Positions 1-9,846 of a DNA stretch of 64,000 nt are shown here, piece by piece (the stretch's first letter is position 1; each line of letters begins with the position of its first letter). The notes below the pieces were generated by a model, which did not search any database, had not been told where the DNA came from, and worked only from the letters and a program-made list of their open reading frames with translations. The stretch covers positions 2,987,001-3,051,000 of the forward strand of contig NZ_CP019389.1 in NCBI RefSeq assembly GCF_001971785.1, given 5' to 3'. The position numbers and the translations under genes were made by a program. Source of the stretch: Seonamhaeicola sp. S2-3. GTDB taxonomy: Bacteria > Bacteroidota > Bacteroidia > Flavobacteriales > Flavobacteriaceae.

Positions 1-1
1 A

Positions 2-2629
2 AAAGAAAGGTACAATAAAGCTTTTATTGAGCAAGCCCCAACATCTATTGCTATGCTAGATGCAGATATGAAATACATTGCCGTATCTAAACGCTGGATA
101 GAAGACTATAAAATGGAGGGAGAAAAAATTATAGGGCGTTCTCATTATGATGTTTTCCCAGAAATAGGAGAGGATTGGAAGGCAAAACATCAACAATGCC
201 TTAATGGAGCTATAGATGTTTGCGATGAATCTCCTTTTGTTAGACTTGATGGAACAGTTCAATGGATATTTTGGGATGTACGTCCATGGTATATGTCAAA
301 TGGTAATGTTGGTGGTTTAATAATGTATACGGGAGATGTTACTCATATAAAAGAAAAAGATGAAGAACGGATTAGAATTGAAAATATATTAGATAGTACA
401 AATGAAATTGCTAGAATAGGAACCTGGGATGTTGATTTAGTAAAAGATGAAATCTTCTGGAGTAGAATGGTGCGTGAGATACATGAGGTACCTAAAAACT
501 ATAAACCAGATTTAGAAACAGCGATTAAATTTTTTAAAGAAGGAAAAAGTAGAGATACCATTGAAAGGGTAGTTAAAGAAGCTATAGAGCATGGTACATC
601 TTATGATGAAGAGGTGCAGCTTGTAACAGAAAAAAATAATGTAATATGGACACGTACCATTGGGCAAGCAGAAATTGTAGATGGTAAATGTGTACGTATT
701 TTTGGGGTTTTTCAAGATATAAACGATAAAAAAATATCAGAATTAGCTTTAAACAAAGCACATAGAGAATTGCAAGCTATATTTAATGCTAAACCAATAG
801 CAATTGTAACTACAAATAATAATGGTATTATTAATCATTTTAACAAAGGGGCAGAAATTTTAACAGGATATTCTGCATCTGAAATGATAGGGTTGCAAAA
901 ACCAGAAGTTTATCATGTTAAAGATGAATTAGACAAGTTTAGAAATGATATTGCCAAGTTATACGGTAAAAATCCAATAGGATTTAACCCTCTGTTAGAA
1001 TTATCAAAACAAAATGCTTACGATGCTCGTGAGTGGACTTATGTAAGAAAAGATGGTACAACAATCCCTGTTCAATTAACTTTAACGGCACTAAAAAATG
1101 AGGAAGGTGAAAAAATAGGTTTCTTAGCTGTCTCTTCAGATATATCAAAAAGAAAGAAAGCCGAAAATGAACTCTTAAGAAAAAATCAGTTATTAAATTT
1201 TGCTGAAAAAATAACAATGATGGGGAATTGGCAATGGAATCTTACTACTAACTCAGTAAAATGGTCTTCTAACCTTTATCGAATTTTTGGAGTTGAAAAA
1301 AATATAAAATTGAATTACGATACTTATTTTGGTTTTGTTCACCCAGATGATAAAGTAAAAGTAACTAACCATGTAGAGAAGTCAATTGAAAATAAAAAAT
1401 TTGTTGATTTAATACACCGAATTAAATTAACAAAAGGAACAGTAAAAACCATACAACTCTTAGCTGAAATAATTACAGATAAATTTGGTAATGTTACAGA
1501 AATGATAGGTACATGTCAAGACGTTACAGAGCAAAAAATGGCCGAAAAGAAGTTTAGAGGATTGTTAGAATCAGCTCCAGATGCCATGGTAATAGTTAAT
1601 GAAAAAGGAATAATACAGCTTATTAATAAACAAGCTGAAAAATTATTTGGATATGCCGCAGAAGAATTATTAGAAAAACCAGTAGAGATACTCATTCCAA
1701 AGCGTTTTACAGGAATGCATCAGGGCTATCGTGACACCTTCTTTACTAGTCCCAAAACAAGAAGTATGGGGCAAGGAAAAGAGCTATATGGGGTTAATAA
1801 AAACGGGTTAGAAATTCCTATACAAATAAGTCTTAGTCCATTACAAACAGAAGAGGGGCTATTAGTGTCTGCGGCTATACGTAACATTACCGAGCAAAAA
1901 TTAGCAGAAAATAAAATAATTAAAGCAAAAGAAAATTTAGAAGTGTTAGCAAATAAATTAACAGCACAAAACACACAACTAGCAGATTTTGCACATATTA
2001 CCTCTCATAATTTACGCGCTCCGGTAAGTAACCTTAATTCGCTTCTAGACTTTTATAACACTTCAGAAAATGAAGAAGATAAAGTTAGTTTATTTAAGAA
2101 ATTTGAAAAAGTTATTCATCATCTTACTTTAACGTTAGATACTTTGGTTAATGCCATAAAGATTAAAAATGAAACATCAGAAAATTTAGAGATTATTATG
2201 TTTAACGATGTTTTAAATAAAACAAAAGAAATACTAGTTGGTGAAATTTTAAAAACAGACATTAAAATTATAAGTAATTTCTCTAAAATAAATAGTATAT
2301 CTTGTAATAAAGTTTATTTGGAAAGTATTTTTCTTAACTTAGTGGGTAATGCCATTAAGTACAGAGATGAGAACCGAGCACCAGAACTTTTTATTGAATC
2401 TGAAATAGAGAATGAAAAAATAAAACTAAAATTTAAAGATAATGGACTAGGAATTGACTTAGAAAGACATGGCCATAAATTATTTGGATTAAACAAAGTC
2501 TTTCATAGACATCCTGAAGCTAAAGGAGTGGGATTATTTATTACAAAAATGCAAGTTGAAGCAATGGGGGGATCCATTTCAGCAACAAGTAAAGTTAATG
2601 AAGGTACTACTTTTTATATAAATTTTTAA
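2..2629 (+). CDS. Multi-PAS sensor histidine kinase, 5' end outside window
   Basis: The frame is already open at the left edge, so the gene starts upstream; the first ATG (base 53) lies inside a PAS domain and is not the real start. Counting from that ATG, five PAS-type sensor modules follow one another (about 1-100, 105-225, 235-368, 380-495, 500-617). A short helical linker leads to a HisKA motif with the likely phosphoacceptor His652 (SHNLRAP). The HATPase domain shows an N-box (NLVGNAIKY, about 762-770) and G-boxes DNGLGID (796-802) and GVGLFI (825-830). No membrane segment is seen in the visible part, so it probably senses a cytoplasmic signal; the ligand is unknown. A single-domain receiver gene follows after 21 bases and is its likely phosphorylation target. 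Confidence 0.93.
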   Translation, partial: KERYNKAFIEQAPTSIAMLDADMKYIAVSKRWIEDYKMEGEKIIGRSHYDVFPEIGEDWKAKHQQCLNGAIDVCDESPFVRLDGTVQWIFWDVRPWYMSNGNVGGLIMYTGDVTHIKEKDEERIRIENILDSTNEIARIGTWDVDLVKDEIFWSRMVREIHEVPKNYKPDLETAIKFFKEGKSRDTIERVVKEAIEHGTSYDEEVQLVTEKNNVIWTRTIGQAEIVDGKCVRIFGVFQDINDKKISELALNKAHRELQAIFNAKPIAIVTTNNNGIINHFNKGAEILTGYSASEMIGLQKPEVYHVKDELDKFRNDIAKLYGKNPIGFNPLLELSKQNAYDAREWTYVRKDGTTIPVQLTLTALKNEEGEKIGFLAVSSDISKRKKAENELLRKNQLLNFAEKITMMGNWQWNLTTNSVKWSSNLYRIFGVEKNIKLNYDTYFGFVHPDDKVKVTNHVEKSIENKKFVDLIHRIKLTKGTVKTIQLLAEIITDKFGNVTEMIGTCQDVTEQKMAEKKFRGLLESAPDAMVIVNEKGIIQLINKQAEKLFGYAAEELLEKPVEILIPKRFTGMHQGYRDTFFTSPKTRSMGQGKELYGVNKNGLEIPIQISLSPLQTEEGLLVSAAIRNITEQKLAENKIIKAKENLEVLANKLTAQNTQLADFAHITSHNLRAPVSNLNSLLDFYNTSENEEDKVSLFKKFEKVIHHLTLTLDTLVNAIKIKNETSENLEIIMFNDVLNKTKEILVGEILKTDIKIISNFSKINSISCNKVYLESIFLNLVGNAIKYRDENRAPELFIESEIENEKIKLKFKDNGLGIDLERHGHKLFGLNKVFHRHPEAKGVGLFITKMQVEAMGGSISATSKVNEGTTFYINF

Positions 2630-2650
2630 TTAACAACTAAAACTGCGTCT

Positions 2651-3070
2651 ATGGACAACCCTTTCAATATCTGCATTATAGATGATGATGATATATATCA
2701 ATTTACTGTAATTAAAACATTAGAGTCTCTTAATTTGGCCCAAAAGATTATTGGTTTTTCAGACGGAGAAGAGGCCTTGAATTTTTTTATAGAGAACTTA
2801 AATAAATCAGCAGAACTTCCAGATGTTGTATTGCTAGATATTAATATGCCTATTATGGATGGTTTCCAGTTTATGGAAGAATATGTAAAAATAAAACCCA
2901 AAGTAGGTAAGATAATAACAATATACATGGTGTCCTCTTCGGTTGACCCAGTTGATATAGAAAAAGCAAAAAGCATTAGTGATGTTTCTGATTATATTAT
3001 CAAACCAATAAAACCGGGAGAATTAAAGTCTATTATGGATTCTATAGAAAAAAAAGCTAATCTTAAATAA
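2651..3070 (+). CDS. Single-domain response regulator (receiver only)
   Basis: A 139-residue CheY-like receiver with no output domain. The acidic pocket is the DDDD run at 11-14, the phosphorylated Asp is Asp63 (LLDINMP), the switch serines are at about 95-97 and the conserved lysine is Lys118 (IIKPIKPGE). It starts 21 bases after the multi-PAS kinase and is probably cotranscribed with it, so it should take phosphate from that kinase. With no DNA-binding domain, it must act through protein contacts, for example in a phosphorelay. The downstream target cannot be read from the sequence. Confidence 0.92.
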   Translation: MDNPFNICIIDDDDIYQFTVIKTLESLNLAQKIIGFSDGEEALNFFIENLNKSAELPDVVLLDINMPIMDGFQFMEEYVKIKPKVGKIITIYMVSSSVDPVDIEKAKSISDVSDYIIKPIKPGELKSIMDSIEKKANLK

Positions 3071-3225
3071 CTAAGGGTGTTAAGAGAGTAAATTGCCTTA
3101 TTAAGCTGTATAAAGGAACTTTTTTAGATTATATTTTATAACTATTTTATGATTTTTGTTACTATAAATTGTTTTAAAATCAATTATATTAGTCTACAGT
3201 TAGAAACCTTTAAAAGAGAACGATT

Positions 3226-3525
3226 ATGACAGTAAACATTCAGTATGTAGGAGTAGATGTAAGTGAAACACTTTCAGCTTTCACCAAAGAAAAATTAAGC
3301 AAATTATTCAATAAATACGAATTCTTAATAAGCGCCACAGTATATTTTAAACTAGATGAAAATCAACACGAAGAGGGTAAAATTTGTAATATAGAATTGA
3401 GTTTACCCGGACCAAGAATTTTTGCAACTTCTAATGAACGAAACTTTGAAGTAGCAGTAAGAGAAACCATAAGTGATTTAGAGCGTCAACTTAAAAAACG
3501 AAAAGAAGTTTTTAAGACATATTAA
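3226..3525 (+). CDS. hpf: Ribosome hibernation-promoting factor, short form
   Basis: A 99-residue HPF/RaiA (YfiA) family protein: N-terminal VNIQYVGVDVSETL strand, central acidic-basic pattern, and the C-terminal helix with RETISDLERQLKKRKE, which is the family signature. The family binds the 30S decoding centre in stationary phase and blocks translation; short forms lack the C-terminal dimerisation domain found in long HPF. It is transcribed alone, ends at a bidirectional terminator, and faces rlmH convergently. The start is the first ATG of the frame and matches the family N-terminus. Confidence 0.92.
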   Translation: MTVNIQYVGVDVSETLSAFTKEKLSKLFNKYEFLISATVYFKLDENQHEEGKICNIELSLPGPRIFATSNERNFEVAVRETISDLERQLKKRKEVFKTY

Positions 3526-3565
3526 AATTGACGGAAGTCTAAAGGTAGGCGACCAATATGATAGT

Positions 3566-3603
3566 AAAAAAATGACTAAAACTTAGTTTTAATCATTTTT
3601 TTT
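3566..3603. terminator. Bidirectional intrinsic terminator between hpf and rlmH
   Basis: An inverted repeat AATGACTAAAAC / GTTTTAATCATT is flanked by an A-run on the left and a T-run on the right, so it can end transcription from both convergent genes. One position mismatches on the plus strand but becomes a G-U pair on the minus strand. Confidence 0.75.
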
Positions 3604-3680
3604 GCATTATTAAAGCGCTGTAATAAAACTATAAAGTTGCCTGAGTAAAACCGAAAACTGATGCTGTAACTGAGAACAAA

Positions 3681-4154
3681 TTACCTATGGTGGTAAGGTT
3701 CATTTCGTAAAATTGTAAAGCCTCTATAAAGTTGCTCAACAAAAAATAACCTAACCATTTGATGCGAAAACGTCATTTTAGATAATGATATTTTTCCATT
3801 TGCTTTTTTATAAACAGCTTCAGAAAATCCGTAAGGACCACCAATAACAAAAACAAGTTGTTTTATACCAGAATTCATATGTTTTTGTAAATATTTAGAA
3901 AACTCAACAGAAGATTGTTGTTTTCCCTTTTCATCTAAGAGCACTAAAGTGTCAGAATTGGCTAATTTACTTAAAATCAGTTCACCTTCTTTTTGTTTTT
4001 GCTGTTCTTCACTTAAATTTTTAGAATTTTTTATATCTGGAATAATTTCAAAAGAAAACCTAATATAAAAGCCTAAACGTTTTATGTAATTATCTGTAAG
4101 TGTCTGTAATTCACGGTTATCTGTTTTTCCAATGGTAATTAGCTTAATAGTCAT
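3681..4154 (-). CDS. rlmH: 23S rRNA (pseudouridine-1915-N3)-methyltransferase RlmH
   Basis: A 157-residue SPOUT-class methyltransferase of the usual RlmH length. Visible landmarks are the N-terminal MTIKLITIGKT strand, the SAM-binding knot loop VIGGPYGFS (about 103-111), SLSKMTFSHQMVRL, and the conserved C-terminus ending in YHHR, which is part of the active site. It methylates N3 of pseudouridine 1915 in helix 69 of 23S rRNA on assembled 70S ribosomes. It is a single gene, convergent with hpf and divergent from nadC. Confidence 0.96.
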   Translation of the reverse strand: MTIKLITIGKTDNRELQTLTDNYIKRLGFYIRFSFEIIPDIKNSKNLSEEQQKQKEGELILSKLANSDTLVLLDEKGKQQSSVEFSKYLQKHMNSGIKQLVFVIGGPYGFSEAVYKKANGKISLSKMTFSHQMVRLFFVEQLYRGFTILRNEPYHHR

Positions 4155-4254
4155 AATATTAAAAAATCTGGTTTCAGTTTACGAAATATTAATTTAAAAT
4201 GGAAATAAATAGCAATTTCGTAAATCTAAAATTTAAAAAAGTAAATCTATTTAT

Positions 4255-4262
4255 TATTTTTG
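4255..4262 (+). promoter_or_regulatory. Predicted -7 element for nadC (TATTTTTG)
   Basis: Matches the Bacteroidota -7 consensus TAnnTTTG, 20 bases before the nadC start codon. No clear TTG -33 box is seen. Confidence 0.5.
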
Positions 4263-4281
4263 TTGCAAACCAACAAAAAAT

Positions 4282-5142
4282 ATGATTACACAGGAGCAGT
4301 TTGATAGTGAAGTAAGAGCTATAATTGCAAACGCAATACGAGAAGATGTTGGAGATGGCGATCATAGTTCATTAGCTTGTATTCCAGAAAACGCTAGAGG
4401 TAAAGCTAAACTTTTAGTTAAAGATAAAGGCGTTATAGGAGGCGTTAACTTCGCAAAGAAAATTTTTGCATACGTAGACAAGAATTTAAAATTAGATGTA
4501 CGTATTGAAGATGGTACAGAAGTAACCTATGGAGATGTAGTTATGTATGTTGAAGGGCCATCGCAATCTATTCTTAAAGCAGAGCGTACCGTACTTAATG
4601 CTATGCAACGCATGAGTGCAATTGCTACTAAAACCAGGCATTTTGTAAACTTGGTTAAAGGTACAAAGACTAAAATTTTAGATACCAGAAAAACTACTCC
4701 AGGAATTAGAGTTTTAGAAAAATGGGCCGTGAAAATTGGTGGCGGAGAAAACCACAGATTTGCATTATATGACATGATTATGCTAAAAGATAATCATATA
4801 GATTTTGCAGGAGGTATCACTAAAGCCATAGAAACGTCTAAATTATATTTAAAAGAAACTGGTAAAAACTTAGATATTATGGTTGAAGCCAGAAATTTAA
4901 GTGAAGTGGAAGAAATTTTAAGAAACGATGGTGTTTTTAGAATTTTATTAGATAATTTTGATTACGAAGATACTCGAAAAGCTGTTGAAATGATTGGCGA
5001 TAAATGCTTAACAGAATCTTCAGGAAATATAAATGAAGAAACTATTAGGCATTATGCTGAGTGTGGTGTTGATTATATATCTTGTGGAGCACTTACACAT
5101 TCTGTTCACAATATGGATTTAAGTTTAAAAGCCATAAAATAG
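4282..5142 (+). CDS. nadC: Nicotinate-nucleotide diphosphorylase (carboxylating), quinolinate phosphoribosyltransferase
   Basis: A 286-residue enzyme of the normal NadC length. It converts quinolinate and PRPP to nicotinate mononucleotide, CO2 and pyrophosphate in de novo NAD synthesis. Family landmarks are AERTVLNAMQRMSAIAT (about 98-114), LDTRKTTPG (about 133-141), the glycine-rich GGGENHRF, the LKDNHI strand and the C-terminal DYISCGALTHSV, all in the expected order. YihY-type and priA genes follow on the same strand; the 75-base gap to the first carries its own promoter-like element, so coupling is uncertain. The ATG is the first of the frame and lies just behind a -7 element. Confidence 0.96.
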   Translation: MITQEQFDSEVRAIIANAIREDVGDGDHSSLACIPENARGKAKLLVKDKGVIGGVNFAKKIFAYVDKNLKLDVRIEDGTEVTYGDVVMYVEGPSQSILKAERTVLNAMQRMSAIATKTRHFVNLVKGTKTKILDTRKTTPGIRVLEKWAVKIGGGENHRFALYDMIMLKDNHIDFAGGITKAIETSKLYLKETGKNLDIMVEARNLSEVEEILRNDGVFRILLDNFDYEDTRKAVEMIGDKCLTESSGNINEETIRHYAECGVDYISCGALTHSVHNMDLSLKAIK

Positions 5143-5178
5143 TTTTTTTTAAATAGTTATTCTACAGTCATAATTTAA

Positions 5179-5186
5179 TAACTTTG
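5179..5186 (+). promoter_or_regulatory. Predicted -7 element for the yihY-priA pair (TAACTTTG)
   Basis: Fits TAnnTTTG and lies 31 bases before the yihY start, in the gap after nadC. No convincing -33 box. Confidence 0.5.
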
Positions 5187-5217
5187 TGTTAGCTTAACCT
5201 ATTAAGATAAGTTATTT

Positions 5218-6144
5218 ATGACCAAACCCATTGAAGACAAACTAGTTAAAATTCCTGTTATAAATGTCTTGGTGCGGTTTTTAAAAAAAATTAAGCTCCC
5301 AGGTTTAGAAGGGTTATCTTTATACGATTTATTAGAACTATACATTATTGGTATAGCTAAAGGCGCTTTAACTACTAGGGCTAGTGCTATTGCATTTAGC
5401 TTTTTTATGGCACTCTTTCCTTTTTTGTTATTCGTTTTAATACTAATACCATACATTCCTATTGAAGGTTTTAAAACAGATTTTTTAGTTTTTTTAGAAT
5501 CGTTTTTACCACCTAATACATCAGACTTTTTTTTACATAATATTTTTGAAAACATAGATCAATCTCAAAGAGGCGGATTGCTATCTTCAGTTTTTATTTT
5601 ATCTATTGCTTTAATGGCAAATGGGGTAAATGCAGTTTTTTCAGGCTTTGAATATTCTTATCATGAACAATTAACTCGAAATATTTTTAAGCAATATTTG
5701 TATGCCTTAGGCATTGCCTTAATTCTCGCCTTTTTAATTATTTTAACTATTGCCTTTTTGGGGTATTTTCAAATATATGTAGTACAGGGATTGCTTAATG
5801 CTTTTGCGGTAGATTCTCAAAATGTGTTTTGGGCTAATTTAGCGCAATATGTGTTTTTTATAATAATGGTTTATTTGGCAACGGCTACTTTATATTATTA
5901 TGGAACTCAAGAAGGAAAGCACTCAAAATTCTTTTCAATAGGAGCACTTTTTACAACACTACTTATTATATTATCATCTTATTTATTTGGTATTTATATT
6001 GAAAATTTTGGACAATACAATAAGCTATATGGCTCCATAGGTGCATTGTTAATTCTAATGTTTTACCTTTGGTTAAATGCCAATATTTTACTTTTGGGCT
6101 ATGAGTTAAATGCATCTTTAAACAAGTTGCGTAAAAGATTTTAG
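5218..6144 (+). CDS. YihY/virulence factor BrkB family inner-membrane protein
   Basis: A 308-residue polytopic membrane protein of the YihY/BrkB family (once misannotated as RNase BN). An N-terminal cytoplasmic stretch of about 45 residues is followed by about six hydrophobic segments, including those near 58-78, 120-138, 158-185, 205-228 and 240-262. The family motifs RASAIAFSFFMALFPF and YGSIGALLILMFYLWL are present. The biochemical role of the family is unsettled. priA begins 3 bases after the stop, so the two are almost certainly cotranscribed; this order recurs in flavobacteria. Confidence 0.9.
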   Translation: MTKPIEDKLVKIPVINVLVRFLKKIKLPGLEGLSLYDLLELYIIGIAKGALTTRASAIAFSFFMALFPFLLFVLILIPYIPIEGFKTDFLVFLESFLPPNTSDFFLHNIFENIDQSQRGGLLSSVFILSIALMANGVNAVFSGFEYSYHEQLTRNIFKQYLYALGIALILAFLIILTIAFLGYFQIYVVQGLLNAFAVDSQNVFWANLAQYVFFIIMVYLATATLYYYGTQEGKHSKFFSIGALFTTLLIILSSYLFGIYIENFGQYNKLYGSIGALLILMFYLWLNANILLLGYELNASLNKLRKRF

Positions 6145-6147
6145 CTT

Positions 6148-8601
6148 ATGCACTATTTTATTGATGTTATCCTACCAATTCCGCTCCAAAAGTTATTCAC
6201 GTATAGCATAACTTCAGCAGAAGCCAGTTTTTTAAAAAAAGGAATGCGTGTAGCAGTGCCTTTCGGAAAATCTAAAATCTATACAGGGTTGGTTTATAAT
6301 ATTCATAATAATGCGCCAACCGTTTATGAAGCTAAAGAGATTCATCAAATTCTAGATGAAACGCCTATTGTAAATAGTATTCAGTTAAATTTATGGGAGT
6401 GGATTTCTAAATACTACATGTGTACTATGGGCGATGTTATGCGAGCAGCTTTACCAAGTGCCTTTATTTTAGAAAGTGAAACGGTAGTTACTAAAAGCAA
6501 GATTAAAGAAGTAGACGAGTCTGTTTTAAAAGATGATGAATTTTTAATTTATGAAGCATTGCATCACCAGTCTTCATTAAAAATTCATGACATATCTAAT
6601 ATTCTAGATAAAAAAAATGTGCTTCCAGTTATAAAAAGACTTATTGAAAAAGGAGCTATTTCTGTAGAAGAAGAGGTTTATGAAAAATATAAACCCAAAT
6701 TAGTAAGATATGTAAAATTGCATACCAATTTTTCTTCAGAAAAAGCATTGCAAGGGTTGTTAGAAAAAATGAGTAGAGCACCAAAGCAGCGCGAAGTTAT
6801 AATGACGCTGTTTTCAATTTCGGCAACAACCAAAAAACCTGTAAAGGTTTCTGATTTAATTAAGGAAAGCGGTGGGTCTTCTCAAATTATTAAAACTTTA
6901 ATCGATAAAGAAATTCTAGAAGAATATCATATACAGATAGATAGGGTACAATATGATGGTGATGATAACGAAGCATCAAAACATTTAAATGAATATCAAG
7001 AAACCGCATTAAAAGAGGTTCAAGAATCTTTTAAAACAAATAACGTAACATTACTTCATGGAGTTACATCATCAGGTAAAACAGAAATATATGTAAAACT
7101 TATTGAAGACGTTATAGAAAGCGGTAAACAAGTATTGTATTTATTACCAGAAATAGCTTTAACAACACAGTTGGTTAATAGATTACAAAATTATTTTGGA
7201 GATCAGGTTGCTATTTTTCATTCTAAATATTCTGTACATGAGCGCGTTGAGGTTTGGAATAAGGTGTTAGATAATTCCGCCAAAGCGAAAATAGTATTAG
7301 GTGCACGTTCATCTATATTTTTACCGTTTAATAACTTAGGACTTATTATTGTAGATGAAGAGCATGAACAATCTTTTAAGCAATTTGATCCCGCACCACG
7401 TTACCATGCTAGAGATACGGCTGTAGTTTTAGCAGCATTTCATAAAGCAAAAAGCTTGTTAGGTTCTGCAACACCTAGTTTAGAAAGTTATTATAACGCC
7501 AAACAAAATAAATATGCCTTGGTAGAATTAACGCATAGGTATAATAATGTGCTAATGCCAGATATTGAGTTGGTAGATATAAAAGATAAGCATAAGCGCA
7601 AGCGTATGAAAGGGCATTTTAGCGATAGGCTTATTGAAGAAATAACCGAAGTTTTAGATGAAGGAAATCAAATTATTTTATTTCAAAATAGGCGTGGGTT
7701 TTCACCAATTGTAGAGTGTAATACTTGCGGACACTCTCCACAATGTCCTAATTGTGATGTGAGTTTAACATACCATCAATACAGAAACCAGTTGCGTTGT
7801 CATTATTGCGGATATAATATAGCTATGCCACATAGTTGTATGGCTTGCGGAAGTCCAGATTTAAACAGTAAAGGTTTTGGAACAGAACAGATTGAAGAAG
7901 AGGCTAAAACCTTATTTCCTGAAGCTAAGGTAGCTAGAATGGATTTAGATACCACCAGAGGGAAATATGGCTATGAAAAAATAATAACAGCCTTAGAACA
8001 GCAAGAAATAGATATATTAGTAGGTACACAAATGCTTACTAAAGGATTAGATTTTAGGCATGTAAAATTAGTTGGTATTATGAATGCCGATAACATGCTA
8101 AATTTTCCAGACTTTAGAGCGCATGAACGTAGTTTTCAACTTATGGTTCAGGTATCTGGTAGAGCTGGTAGAACACAAGAAAGAGGTAAAGTGCTTATTC
8201 AAACCTATAATCCTTATCATAATATTTTGCAGCAAGTATCTACCAATAATTATACAGAAATGTATAATGAGCAAATGAATGATAGGTTTAATTTTAAATA
8301 TCCGCCCGTTTATAAACAGATAAAAATTACTTTAAAACACAAAGATTATAATAGGGTAGAAGGCGCTTCTATTTGGTATGCAAAATCACTGAGACAGTTT
8401 TTTGGAGCAGCTGTTTTAGGACCAGAATCGCCACCAATTCCTAGAATTAGAAATCAGTTTCATAAAAATATATTGGTAAAAATTCCTAAAAAACAATCGC
8501 TATCAAAAACTAAAGAAGCTATCATTAAAATAAATAATAGCTTCTTGAGTATAAAAGATTATCGGTCGGTTAGGGTAATATTAAATGTAGATAACTTTTA
8601 G
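6148..8601 (+). CDS. priA: Primosomal protein N', replication-restart helicase PriA
   Basis: An 817-residue superfamily 2 helicase that reloads the replisome at stalled forks. The N-terminal 3'-DNA-end-binding domain begins IDVILPIPLQKLFTY. The helicase core shows Walker A GVTSSGKT (about 305-312), the DEEH box (VDEEHEQSF, about 401) and GSATPSLESYY. Eight cysteines in CxxC pairs (about 523-570) form the two zinc sites that are a PriA hallmark. GTQMLTKGLDF and QVSGRAGR mark the C-terminal RecA lobe. Length is normal. It starts 3 bases after the YihY gene and meets the LytTR regulator tail to tail. Confidence 0.96.
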   Translation: MHYFIDVILPIPLQKLFTYSITSAEASFLKKGMRVAVPFGKSKIYTGLVYNIHNNAPTVYEAKEIHQILDETPIVNSIQLNLWEWISKYYMCTMGDVMRAALPSAFILESETVVTKSKIKEVDESVLKDDEFLIYEALHHQSSLKIHDISNILDKKNVLPVIKRLIEKGAISVEEEVYEKYKPKLVRYVKLHTNFSSEKALQGLLEKMSRAPKQREVIMTLFSISATTKKPVKVSDLIKESGGSSQIIKTLIDKEILEEYHIQIDRVQYDGDDNEASKHLNEYQETALKEVQESFKTNNVTLLHGVTSSGKTEIYVKLIEDVIESGKQVLYLLPEIALTTQLVNRLQNYFGDQVAIFHSKYSVHERVEVWNKVLDNSAKAKIVLGARSSIFLPFNNLGLIIVDEEHEQSFKQFDPAPRYHARDTAVVLAAFHKAKSLLGSATPSLESYYNAKQNKYALVELTHRYNNVLMPDIELVDIKDKHKRKRMKGHFSDRLIEEITEVLDEGNQIILFQNRRGFSPIVECNTCGHSPQCPNCDVSLTYHQYRNQLRCHYCGYNIAMPHSCMACGSPDLNSKGFGTEQIEEEAKTLFPEAKVARMDLDTTRGKYGYEKIITALEQQEIDILVGTQMLTKGLDFRHVKLVGIMNADNMLNFPDFRAHERSFQLMVQVSGRAGRTQERGKVLIQTYNPYHNILQQVSTNNYTEMYNEQMNDRFNFKYPPVYKQIKITLKHKDYNRVEGASIWYAKSLRQFFGAAVLGPESPPIPRIRNQFHKNILVKIPKKQSLSKTKEAIIKINNSFLSIKDYRSVRVILNVDNF

Positions 8602-8610
8602 TAAAATGTT

Positions 8611-9306
8611 TTAAATATTATTTAAAGCATCAACCAATTGTGTCTTTTTATTTCTACTTAAAGGAATTTCATAAGCACCAACTTCAACATTTTTACTGTT
8701 AAATCTGTCAATCTTATCAAGATTTACAATATATGATTTATGAATCCTTAAAAATTTACCTTCTGGTAATTCGGCTTCAAAAGCTTTCATTGTAGATAAC
8801 ACTACTAAGCTTGTTTCTTCTGTAACTAATTTTACGTAATCACCAAGAGCTTCAATCCATTTAATATCTTTAATATAAACCTTACGTTTTTTAAGATTAC
8901 TTTTAACAAAGATATGTTCACCTTCTTCTTCGTTTTGGTTCATTAACAATCTATGTTGTTCTAAAGCTTTTTCAACAGAAGCGTTAAAGCGTTCTCGGGT
9001 AATGGGTTTGTGTAAATAATCGGTAGCGTCGTAATTAAATGCTTTAAAAGCATATTCGGTTTTACCGGTTACAAAAATAATTTGAGGTTTTTTGTTTAAT
9101 ACGTCCAAAAGTTCAAATCCGTTTAAAACGGGCATTTCAATATCTAAAAAGATAAGGTCAACTTGATGCGTATTTAAACCATTTTTAGTTTCTAAAGCAC
9201 TACTGTACTCTGCTATTAAGTTAAGTGAAGGATGATTCTCTACTAACTTAACAATAGAGAGACGTTGTATTGCTGAATCGTCTACTACTACACAGTTTAA
9301 AGTCAT
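8611..9306 (-). CDS. LytTR-family response regulator
   Basis: A 231-residue two-domain regulator. The receiver has acidic residues DD9-10, phosphorylated Asp55 (FLDIEMP) and Lys100. A LytTR DNA-binding domain follows (about 130-231) with IKWIEALGDYVKL and FLRIHKSYIVNLDKI. The start is placed at the ATG at 9306 (MTLNCVVVDDS) because the receiver fold begins there; a longer frame reaching 9375 adds 23 residues that fit no domain. No kinase gene is adjacent, so its partner lies elsewhere. It stands alone on the minus strand between priA and rpsF. Confidence 0.93.
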   Translation of the reverse strand: MTLNCVVVDDSAIQRLSIVKLVENHPSLNLIAEYSSALETKNGLNTHQVDLIFLDIEMPVLNGFELLDVLNKKPQIIFVTGKTEYAFKAFNYDATDYLHKPITRERFNASVEKALEQHRLLMNQNEEEGEHIFVKSNLKKRKVYIKDIKWIEALGDYVKLVTEETSLVVLSTMKAFEAELPEGKFLRIHKSYIVNLDKIDRFNSKNVEVGAYEIPLSRNKKTQLVDALNNI

Positions 9307-9443
9307 AACATTTGTATTATTTCGGTTAAGATATCGACAATAGTACAAAAAATTCCGCCAAAAACCAAAAAACATCGATAAACAACCATTTTTAACAAAA
9401 TTTTAACGGCATGGTTACCGCAAACAATATAATAAATATTTTG

Positions 9444-9474
9444 TTGTTTTATATGTATATATTAACTATTTTTG
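9444..9474 (+). promoter_or_regulatory. Predicted promoter of rpsF-rpsR-rplI (TTG / TATTTTTG)
   Basis: A TTG at 9444-9446 and TATTTTTG at 9467-9474 are separated by 20 bases, matching the flavobacterial -33/-7 layout. This is the best promoter match in the core part of the window and suits a highly expressed ribosomal protein operon. Confidence 0.7.
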
Positions 9475-9505
9475 CAGCCAATTTTTAACAATTAAATAGA
9501 TTTTT

Positions 9506-9844
9506 ATGAATCATTATGAAACTGTTTTCATCTTAAATCCCGTTTTATCTGAAGATCAGATAAAGGAAACAGTAAAGAAATACGAAGATTTTCTTGTTTC
9601 TAACGGCGCTAAGATGATATCTAAAGAAGATTGGGGGCTTAAAAAATTAGCTTACCCAATTCAAAACAAAAAAAGTGGTTTTTATCACTTATTTGAGTAC
9701 ACCGTTGCTGGTGAAGTAATTAACAGCCTTGAGTTAGAGTTTAGACGTGATGAGCGTTTTATGCGTTATTTAACTGTAAAGTTAGATAAACACGCAGTAG
9801 CTTGGGCAGAAAGAAGAAGAGAAAAACTTAAACAAAAAGCTTAA
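9506..9844 (+). CDS. rpsF: 30S ribosomal protein bS6
   Basis: A 112-residue bS6 protein: [19 protein letters not shown] start, [18 protein letters not shown] and [16 protein letters not shown] are family landmarks. It packs against bS18 on the platform of the small subunit. It is the first gene of rpsF-rpsR-rplI, with 2 bases between its stop and the rpsR start. Confidence 0.98.
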   Translation: MNHYETVFILNPVLSEDQIKETVKKYEDFLVSNGAKMISKEDWGLKKLAYPIQNKKSGFYHLFEYTVAGEVINSLELEFRRDERFMRYLTVKLDKHAVAWAERRREKLKQKA

Positions 9845-9846
9845 TT

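Noticed and set aside
9307-9375. Longer start for the LytTR regulator
   Set aside because: The extra 23 residues are rich in Tyr, Asn and Arg, match no domain, and precede the normal receiver start.
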